A DNA stretch of 10,791 nucleotides from an uncultured Lachnospiraceae bacterium (GTDB taxonomy: Bacteria > Bacillota > Clostridia > Lachnospirales > Lachnospiraceae): positions 1 through 10,791 of the forward strand of contig CALGGL010000073.1 in the NCBI GenBank assembly GCA_937915975.1, written 5' to 3'. Position 1 is the first letter of the stretch. Each line of letters begins with the position of its first letter. The notes beneath the pieces are model-generated. The model saw nothing but the letters and a program-made list of their open reading frames with translations, was not told the origin of the DNA and made no database searches. Below, piece by piece: positions 6,344 to 10,791 of this stretch. A program made the translations under genes and the position numbers.

Positions 6344-7726
6344 ATGTATAAGGTAGATTTTAACAAACCATGCAAGGTGTATTTTATGGGAATCGGAGGC
6401 ATAAGCATGAGCGGTCTGGCAGAAATTCTTCTGCAGCGCGGATTTACTGTATTCGGTTCGGATATAAAAAACTCAGATATCACGGATATGCTTAGTTCAC
6501 TGGGAGCAACAATTAACATAGGACAGGTTAAGGAAAATATAACCGATGACATTGATTTTGCAGTTTACACTGCAGCTATAAGCAAGGATAACGAAGAGTA
6601 CCTTGCTGCTGTTTCAATGAATATCCCTATGCTTACAAGAGCCCAGTTGCTCGGTCAGGTTATGAGCAATTATAAATACTCACTGGCAATAAGCGGAACG
6701 CACGGAAAAACAACAACCACATCAATGATGTCACATATACTTCTTGAAGCCGATACAGACCCTACAATATCAATCGGAGGTATGCTTGATGCAATCGGAG
6801 GAAATATCCGTGTCGGAAATTCCGAATACTTTGTTACGGAAGCGTGTGAATACACAAACAGCTATCATGCATTTAATCCTTATATCAGCATTATTTTAAA
6901 TGTAGATGAGGATCACCTTGATTTCTTCAGCGGAATAGATGAAATAGTTGAATCATTTAAAACCTTTGCCGAGAAACTTCCGGATAACGGTCTGCTTGTA
7001 ATAAACGGTGATATGGAGCATAAGGATAAAATAGTTTCAGAATTGAAATGCAATATTATTACATTCGGACTAAACCCTGAAAATGATTACAGTGCTAAGG
7101 ATGTAAGCTTTGACGATGAAGGCCGTCCGACTTTCACATTGGTTAAAAACGGGGAAGCAAAGGAACGTATATCATTACATTCTACAGGTATTCATAATGT
7201 AATTAATGCTCTTTCGGCAATTGCCGTTTCCGAATTCCTTGGAATAGGCATGGAAATCATCAAAAAAGGTCTGCTGGCATGTACAAGTGCAAAAAGACGT
7301 TTTGAACATAAGGGCGTTACCGAAAACGGTGTTATAATAATCGATGATTACGCTCATCATCCGACGGAAATCGAGGCAACACTTAAGGCTGCTGCCAATA
7401 CACCTCATAATGAATTATGGGTAGCCTTCCAACCTCACACCTATACCAGAACCTATGCTTTACTTGACAGATTTGCCGAGGCATTAAAGCTCTGTGACCA
7501 TGTACTTGTGGCCGATATATATGCCGCCCGTGAAAAGGATACCGGTTTGGTATCATCAAAGGACCTTTGTGACAGGATAAATTCTATCGGTGGTCACGCA
7601 GAGCACTTTCATGACTTTTTGTCAATAGAAAATTTTGTTGAAAAAAATTGTAAAAAAAATGATTTGTTGATAACTATGGGTGCCGGAGACATTGATAAAG
7701 TTGGAATTTCACTCTTAAAAAAATAA
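6344..7726 (+). CDS. murC: UDP-N-acetylmuramate--L-alanine ligase
   Basis: MurC adds L-alanine to UDP-MurNAc with ATP, the first amino-acid step in peptidoglycan stem-peptide synthesis, in the cytoplasm. The 460-residue length is normal for the family. The UDP-binding N-terminal domain shows FMGIGGISMSGLA (residues 14-26). The ATP-binding loop is GTHGKTTTT (118-126). The central domain has EACEYTNSYH (166-175) and NVDEDHLDFF (186-195). The C-terminal domain has KRRFE (317-321), DDYAHHPTE (334-342) and FQPHTYTRT (362-370), all as expected for MurC rather than MurD, MurE or MurF. A GAGAGG site lies eight bases before the ATG. It follows the lipoprotein gene closely and is followed directly by the DnaA boxes that begin one base after its stop codon. 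Confidence 0.98.
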   Translation: MYKVDFNKPCKVYFMGIGGISMSGLAEILLQRGFTVFGSDIKNSDITDMLSSLGATINIGQVKENITDDIDFAVYTAAISKDNEEYLAAVSMNIPMLTRAQLLGQVMSNYKYSLAISGTHGKTTTTSMMSHILLEADTDPTISIGGMLDAIGGNIRVGNSEYFVTEACEYTNSYHAFNPYISIILNVDEDHLDFFSGIDEIVESFKTFAEKLPDNGLLVINGDMEHKDKIVSELKCNIITFGLNPENDYSAKDVSFDDEGRPTFTLVKNGEAKERISLHSTGIHNVINALSAIAVSEFLGIGMEIIKKGLLACTSAKRRFEHKGVTENGVIIIDDYAHHPTEIEATLKAAANTPHNELWVAFQPHTYTRTYALLDRFAEALKLCDHVLVADIYAAREKDTGLVSSKDLCDRINSIGGHAEHFHDFLSIENFVEKNCKKNDLLITMGAGDIDKVGISLLKK

Positions 7727-7744
7727 TTATCCACATTATCCACA
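7727..7744 (+). promoter_or_regulatory. Two abutting DnaA boxes
   Basis: Two perfect copies of the consensus DnaA box TTATCCACA stand head to tail at 7727-7735 and 7736-7744, beginning immediately after the murC stop codon. A perfect 9-mer twice in succession is unlikely by chance even in AT-rich DNA. The second box shares its last base with the left arm of the hairpin at 7744-7778. Confidence 0.8.
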
Positions 7745-7778
7745 AGCCTGACAGAAAAAAAAATATTCTGTCAGGCTT
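7744..7778 (+). terminator. 13-bp hairpin after murC, without a T-run
   Basis: AAGCCTGACAGAA (7744-7756) and TTCTGTCAGGCTT (7766-7778) form a perfect 13-bp inverted repeat around a 9-base A-rich loop. The position after murC suggests a terminator. However, the bases that follow on the plus strand (AATAATTTAG) are not a T-run, and on the minus strand the repeat leads into the DnaA boxes. It may instead be an RNA-stabilising 3' hairpin or part of the DnaA-binding region. Confidence 0.55.
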
Positions 7779-7858
7779 AATAATTTAGTTTACATAAAAT
7801 AATAAGAATAATCGGTTTTTTCAGATATAATTTGTTGTCAAAATATTATGGTAACAAC

Positions 7859-7885
7859 CTATCCACATTATCCACATTTTCCACA
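7859..7885 (+). promoter_or_regulatory. Three abutting DnaA boxes upstream of the dnaD-like gene
   Basis: Three 9-mers run head to tail: CTATCCACA (7859-7867, one mismatch), TTATCCACA (7868-7876, perfect) and TTTTCCACA (7877-7885, fits TTWTNCACA). They have the same orientation as the pair at 7727-7744 and lie about 36 bases upstream of the -35 box of the next gene. This is a plausible DnaA operator or a DnaA-titrating site. Confidence 0.78.
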
Positions 7886-7920
7886 AATTTCATCTTTCCC
7901 ATTTCAGAAATTATGTTCGG

Positions 7921-7948
7921 TTGCATTTTATTTTTGCTATGCTATAAT
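7921..7948 (+). promoter_or_regulatory. Extended -10 promoter for the dnaD-like gene
   Basis: TTGCAT (7921-7926) lies 16 bases upstream of a perfect TATAAT (7943-7948), which is preceded by TGC, giving the extended TGnTATAAT form. The transcript would start near 7955, leaving a leader of about 30 bases with the GAGGAG site. Confidence 0.75.
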
Positions 7949-7984
7949 TCAACTTGCATTAGCAAAGAGGAGAAGATTTGTAGC

Positions 7985-9094
7985 ATGAAAACTATTACCA
8001 TTTCAACCGAAAACAGCGAGACTTATTCTTCGATTTCAAACTTTTTCATAGACTACTATATGACAGATGCGAACGGAGAATTTGTTAAGGTGTACCTATA
8101 TCTTGTAAGGCTTTTAAGCAATAGTCCCAAGATAAGTATTGCTGAAATTGCGGATCATTTTAATCTTACCGAAAAGGATATATGCCGGGCAATTAAATAT
8201 TGGATATCAAGGGATGTTTTGAAGCTTAATTATGATGGCAGAGGCAAGTTAAACGGAATTGTTCTTCTACCGCTTCATAATCCTAACAGTGAGCTGGTAG
8301 AACAGGAAACAGACATCATATCAATATTACGTGATGATGACGAACCTAATGTTATTCCTATGCCGGAGATAAAGACAGAAAGCATAGAGCTTTCGGTTCC
8401 GTCAAAGGTAACTTTTTCAAAGGATGAAATCAACGAGCTGGAAAAAGATGAGGATTGGTCTGATATATTATATTTTGTTGAGACGATTTTCGGAAAACCC
8501 GTTTCATCAAAGGATCTCCAGACTTTACTCTATATATATGAATCTCTTGATTTCAATGTAGACTTATTTGAGTATCTTATAGAGTATTGTGCGACTATGG
8601 GTAAGAAAAATTGCAGATATATGGAGGCAGTTGCAATCGCCTGGTACAAGGACGGTATAAAGACAAAGCAGGATGCAAAAAAACAATCAAGTCTTACAAC
8701 AGGCATTGCCAAAACAGTTTTTAAGGCACTCGGAATAAGGTCACGCGTACCTACAAGTATTGAGCTTGCATATATTACAACCTGGAATAAGGATTTCGGA
8801 TTTTCAGAGGATATAATTAAAACGGCCTGTGAAAAAGCAATTGCAAGTAATCCGAATTCTGTTAATTTTGCATATATTAATGCTATCTTGGAAAACTGGA
8901 ACAAAAACGGTGTATCAACACAGGATGATATTATAAGACTGGACAAGGAGTTTATTTCAAAGAAAAGCAGAAACAACAATTCATCTAAATCATCAAAAAC
9001 GATAAACAACATTAATAATTTCCAGCAAACCAATCTTGATGATGAATTAGACGAAATGGAAAAGCTTTTTCTCAAAGAGGTTAATAAAAAATGA
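7985..9094 (+). CDS. DnaD/DnaB-like replication initiation protein
   Basis: The 369-residue product belongs to the DnaD/DnaB superfamily of Gram-positive primosome proteins, which act after DnaA to remodel origin DNA and help load the replicative helicase. An N-terminal winged-helix domain (about residues 33-95, ISIAEIADHFNLTEKDI) is followed by a charged linker. Two successive C-terminal DnaD domains then occur at about 155-227 and 250-315, each ending in the Y-x3-I/A-x2-W motif: YMEAVAIAWYKDGI (212-225) and YINAILENWNKNGV (297-310). A low-complexity Ser/Asn/Lys tail and a short acidic helix complete it. I chose ATG 7985 because GAGGAG precedes it by 12-13 bases and a clear promoter lies just upstream; the open frame extends 51 codons further, but only across the DnaA boxes and promoter. 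The final codons lie at a chimeric join, so the true C-terminus may differ slightly. Homologues are often followed by a dnaC/dnaI-type helicase loader, absent here because foreign sequence begins. Confidence 0.9.
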   Translation: MKTITISTENSETYSSISNFFIDYYMTDANGEFVKVYLYLVRLLSNSPKISIAEIADHFNLTEKDICRAIKYWISRDVLKLNYDGRGKLNGIVLLPLHNPNSELVEQETDIISILRDDDEPNVIPMPEIKTESIELSVPSKVTFSKDEINELEKDEDWSDILYFVETIFGKPVSSKDLQTLLYIYESLDFNVDLFEYLIEYCATMGKKNCRYMEAVAIAWYKDGIKTKQDAKKQSSLTTGIAKTVFKALGIRSRVPTSIELAYITTWNKDFGFSEDIIKTACEKAIASNPNSVNFAYINAILENWNKNGVSTQDDIIRLDKEFISKKSRNNNSSKSSKTINNINNFQQTNLDDELDEMEKLFLKEVNKK

Positions 9095-9100
9095 CTTATC
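9076..9100. other. Probable chimeric junction, Clostridia fragment to Bacteroidota fragment
   Basis: The dnaD-like gene on the plus strand ends at 9094, while the DUF5020 gene on the minus strand loses its family-like C-terminus and runs into antisense of dnaD. GC content rises abruptly to the right. The join lies in or next to AATAAAAAATGA, an A-rich stretch that both parents may share, so it cannot be placed to the base. Confidence 0.85.
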
Positions 9101-9790
9101 ATCTACGACATTGTAAATGAAGTTATTGCTAATTTCCACCTCAGTACCGACAGAGAAGTGATCAGTGAAATTATACCAGAACTGCGGTTCAGTAAGGACA
9201 ACGAGCATACCATGGTTCTCGTGACCAGGACGCCAGTTCTCGCCACGCCAGAAATCAATAAAGCCGTCAAAACGACACTTGTTGTGGGCGAAGTTGATGC
9301 CCCACACACCTGTCAACTGAACACTGGCATAAGCACGTGTGTATTCGTAACTCTTGAAATACTGCTTATACATCAACTGTACCGACCACGTCTTAGAGAA
9401 ATCCTCGCTGTGTCCGTTGTAGGCGAAACCAGCCAACGCAGCCTGTTGGTAACTGCCAAAACGGTTCAGACCGCCATTGTACTCAATATGGGCAGCAATG
9501 GGAGACTGTTTGCCAAGGTTGAACTCACGAGAAATCTCGGCATAGGCACCCTCAATAAACTTACTGCTGAAGTCGATATCGACGAAGTAGAACCAAGAAC
9601 CCCAGTTGTCGGCCTTGAACTGTTCGAGGGTCAGTGTCACATTTGCGCGACGGCCCTGATTGTCGTCCTGAGGTCCACCCAACTGTTCAGAATAGATGCT
9701 ACGACCGAAGTCATAGTGCAACTGGATATTCTGTGCATACATGGTGAGACCCATCAGGGCCATCACACCAAAAAGAATCAGTTTTTTCAT
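9095..9790 (-). CDS. DUF5020 family outer-membrane-type protein, 3' end missing
   Basis: About 232 genuine residues begin MKKLILFGVMALMGLTMYAQ, a Sec signal peptide with likely cleavage around the MYAQ-N site. The mature protein (NIQLHYDFGRSIY, FKADNWGSWFYFVDIDF, HIEYNGG, LTGVWGINF, FDGFIDFWR, EPQFWYNFTDHFSVGTEVEISNNF) alternates aromatic and polar residues, as in a small outer-membrane beta-barrel. It matches DUF5020, found in Bacteroidota and distantly like Tsx nucleoside channels; the actual substrate is unknown. The family normally ends a few residues after the EVEISNNF strand with a last strand and terminal aromatic residue. Here the frame instead continues into antisense of the neighbouring dnaD-like gene up to 9047, and those last 15 residues are artefact. 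It starts 11 bases after lpxB. No Shine-Dalgarno sequence is visible, which is normal for Bacteroidota. Confidence 0.88.
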
Positions 9791-9801
9791 GTTTTTTTGC
9801 T

Positions 9802-10773
9802 TTAATGGTTATTTAATAATGTATAAATCATTCGGGCTGTTTGTTCGGGGGCACACTGATCGCCTAAGCGACGGCGCACTTCCGCATACCCGGAGAGCAT
9901 GGCAGCACGGGCGGGACCTTGAAGGATCTTGTGGAGTTCCTGTCGGATATTCTCTACGCTGAAGGTGTCAGCCACCAACTCGCGTACCACCTCACGGTCG
10001 GCTACGAGATTCACTAAGGAAATATATTTCACTTTAATTACCAGCTTGCGCAGACGACCGATGAGCCAGGGCAACGGTGTCTCATAGCACACCACCTGCG
10101 GCACGTTGAAAAGCGCGGTCTCGAGGGTAGCGGTTCCGCTGGTAACGAGGGCGGCATGCGCCTCAGACAGCAATTGGTAGGTCTGGTTATAGACCACCTC
10201 TACCCCACTGTCTGCCACGAACTGACGATAATAGTCGGCTTCGATGGCAGGAGCCCCTGCAAGCACAATACGGTAGGTCTTCTCCAGACCCTTCACGGCA
10301 GCGAGCATCGCAGGCAGGTTGTCTTTGATCTCCTGTTTGCGCGAACCAGCGAGCAAGGCGATAACGGGTTGTGATACTGGCCCTTCGGCAGGCTCAGGGA
10401 CCGTTAACGGTTGGTGAGCTTGTCGAACCAAAAATTCCTCCACCTCATTCTTCGTGGGATTACCCACATAATGGATGGGATAATGGTGTTTCTCCTCGAA
10501 GAAAGGTACCTCGAAAGGCAGGATTGAGAAGAGTTCATCCACATCACGACGGATCTGTTTGATGCGGTATTCCTTCCACGCCCAGATCTTCGGAGAGATA
10601 TAGTAATACACGGGGCAGATGCCCTGTGCTTTCACATATTTGGCAATGCTGAGGTTGAAACCCGGGTAATCCACCATGATCACGACATCAGGACGCCAGG
10701 CGGCGATATCCTCCTTACATTGGCGCATGTTTCCTAAGATGGTACGCAGATGGAGCAACACGGGGACGAAACC
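9802..10773 (-). CDS. lpxB: Lipid-A-disaccharide synthase, 5' end missing
   Basis: LpxB (GT19) joins UDP-2,3-diacylglucosamine to lipid X at the inner membrane to make the lipid A disaccharide. About 323 genuine residues remain, starting GFVPVLLHLRTI; perhaps 50-60 N-terminal residues, including the GEASGD-type motif, lie beyond the contig end. Recognisable parts are DVVIMVDYPGFNLSIAK (34-50, numbering the open frame including five adapter residues), YYYISPKIWAWK (61-72), HYVGNP (106-111), ALLAGSRKQEI (144-154), and the donor-site region LVTSGTATLETAL (214-226). Between VGNP and AGSRKQEI a palindromic repeat is inserted in frame, coding roughly residues 121-136 (VRQAHQPLTVPEPAEG). Lipid A synthesis marks this DNA as Gram-negative, and its GC content and DUF5020 neighbour point to Prevotella or a relative. 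Confidence 0.96.
   Translation of the reverse strand, partial: GFVPVLLHLRTILGNMRQCKEDIAAWRPDVVIMVDYPGFNLSIAKYVKAQGICPVYYYISPKIWAWKEYRIKQIRRDVDELFSILPFEVPFFEEKHHYPIHYVGNPTKNEVEEFLVRQAHQPLTVPEPAEGPVSQPVIALLAGSRKQEIKDNLPAMLAAVKGLEKTYRIVLAGAPAIEADYYRQFVADSGVEVVYNQTYQLLSEAHAALVTSGTATLETALFNVPQVVCYETPLPWLIGRLRKLVIKVKYISLVNLVADREVVRELVADTFSVENIRQELHKILQGPARAAMLSGYAEVRRRLGDQCAPEQTARMIYTLLNNH
10384..10427. repeat. REP-like palindromic element inside lpxB
   Basis: Arms TTCGGCAGGCTCA (10384-10396) and TGAGCTTGTCGAA (10415-10427) pair at 11 of 13 positions, the other two being G-T pairs on one strand. Between them lies a second, perfect palindrome CCGTTAACGG (10401-10410). The TTCGACAxGCTCA...TGAGCxTGTCGAA pattern is a recurrent dispersed palindrome in Bacteroidota and other genomes. 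Here it sits in coding sequence without breaking the frame. Confidence 0.8.
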
Positions 10774-10791
10774 AGATCGGAAGAGCACACG
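10774..10791 (-). other. Illumina adapter remnant (right end)
   Basis: The last 18 bases, AGATCGGAAGAGCACACG, are the start of the Illumina TruSeq read-through adapter and the reverse complement of bases 14-31. Read on the minus strand it again gives GTG CTC TTC CGA TCT, hence the artificial MLFRS at the start of the lpxB open frame. Confidence 0.97.

Noticed and set aside
7727..7885. Chromosomal replication origin
   Set aside because: DnaA boxes and AT-rich DNA are present, but dnaA and dnaN are absent and no skew information can be obtained from this window, so only a DnaA-binding region is claimed.
7832..7984. 51-residue N-terminal extension of the DnaD-like protein from a TTG start
   Set aside because: It would be translated from the DnaA boxes and the promoter itself; ATG 7985 has a GAGGAG site and a promoter directly upstream.
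9047..9094. Novel C-terminal extension of the DUF5020 protein
   Set aside because: These codons are antisense of the dnaD-like gene across the chimeric join.
8530..9102. Minus-strand 190-codon open frame
   Set aside because: It is antisense to the dnaD-like gene, rich in Ser/Leu/Phe as expected of a shadow frame, and crosses the chimeric join.
9158..9805. Plus-strand 215-codon open frame
   Set aside because: It is the antisense shadow of the DUF5020 gene and has no family-like motifs.
9095..10773. Lipid A and outer-membrane genes next to Gram-positive genes as a case of horizontal transfer
   Set aside because: Both genes are truncated at artefact boundaries, the GC shift is abrupt, and no mobile-element hallmark is present; a chimeric contig explains it better.
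1..10791. Apparent 18-bp terminal inverted repeats, as of a transposon
   Set aside because: They are identical to Illumina TruSeq adapter, and no transposase lies between them.
1..10791. CRISPR array, tRNA or rRNA genes
   Set aside because: No regularly spaced direct repeats and no recognisable tRNA or rRNA sequence were seen on either strand.

Overview
This window is best read as a metagenome contig stitched from three unrelated DNAs and capped at both ends by untrimmed Illumina adapter (1-31 and 10774-10791, the same adapter in inverted orientation). The three pieces differ sharply in base composition and gene content. About 32-655 is extremely AT-rich (roughly 15-25% GC in the lines I counted) and encodes part of a TMBIM/Bax-inhibitor-1-like membrane protein, probably from an AT-rich eukaryote such as a ciliate or anaerobic fungus. 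About 661-9090 has moderately low GC and comes from an anaerobic Gram-positive Clostridia member, most like Lachnospiraceae. About 9095-10773 is near 50% GC or above and comes from a Bacteroidota member, Prevotella-like. Such a mixture fits a rumen or gut sample, but the sample type is inference.

The middle piece is ordinary, well-formed bacterial chromosome. Reading leftward on the minus strand from a strong promoter (5689-5717) are pyruvate kinase (pyk), the [FeFe]-hydrogenase maturation GTPase hydF, and then a polysaccharide cassette: a DPM1-like family 2 glycosyltransferase, a DUF2304 membrane protein and a second family 2 glycosyltransferase. Further left, a 56-residue 2[4Fe-4S] ferredoxin has its own promoter and terminator. 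Reading rightward from a divergent promoter (5746-5774) are a small lipoprotein and murC, closely spaced. They are followed by an intergenic region with two clusters of tandem DnaA boxes (two plus three, all in one orientation at a 9-bp pitch), a 13-bp-stem hairpin and an extended -10 promoter, and then a DnaD/DnaB-like replication initiation gene with two C-terminal DnaD domains. Together the genes cover lower glycolysis, ferredoxin/hydrogen metabolism, cell-wall precursor synthesis and control of replication initiation.

The right-hand piece carries two minus-strand genes in the order lpxB (5' end lost at the adapter) then a DUF5020 outer-membrane-type protein (3' end lost at the chimeric join). 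Lipid A synthesis belongs to a Gram-negative outer membrane, so these genes do not belong to the organism in the middle piece. lpxB contains an in-frame palindromic repeat of the REP type inside its coding sequence.

I found no new multi-gene biological system. The items most worth following up are the DnaA-box clusters next to the DnaD gene, the palindromic repeat inside lpxB, and the possible TAA-as-glutamine codon in the AT-rich fragment.
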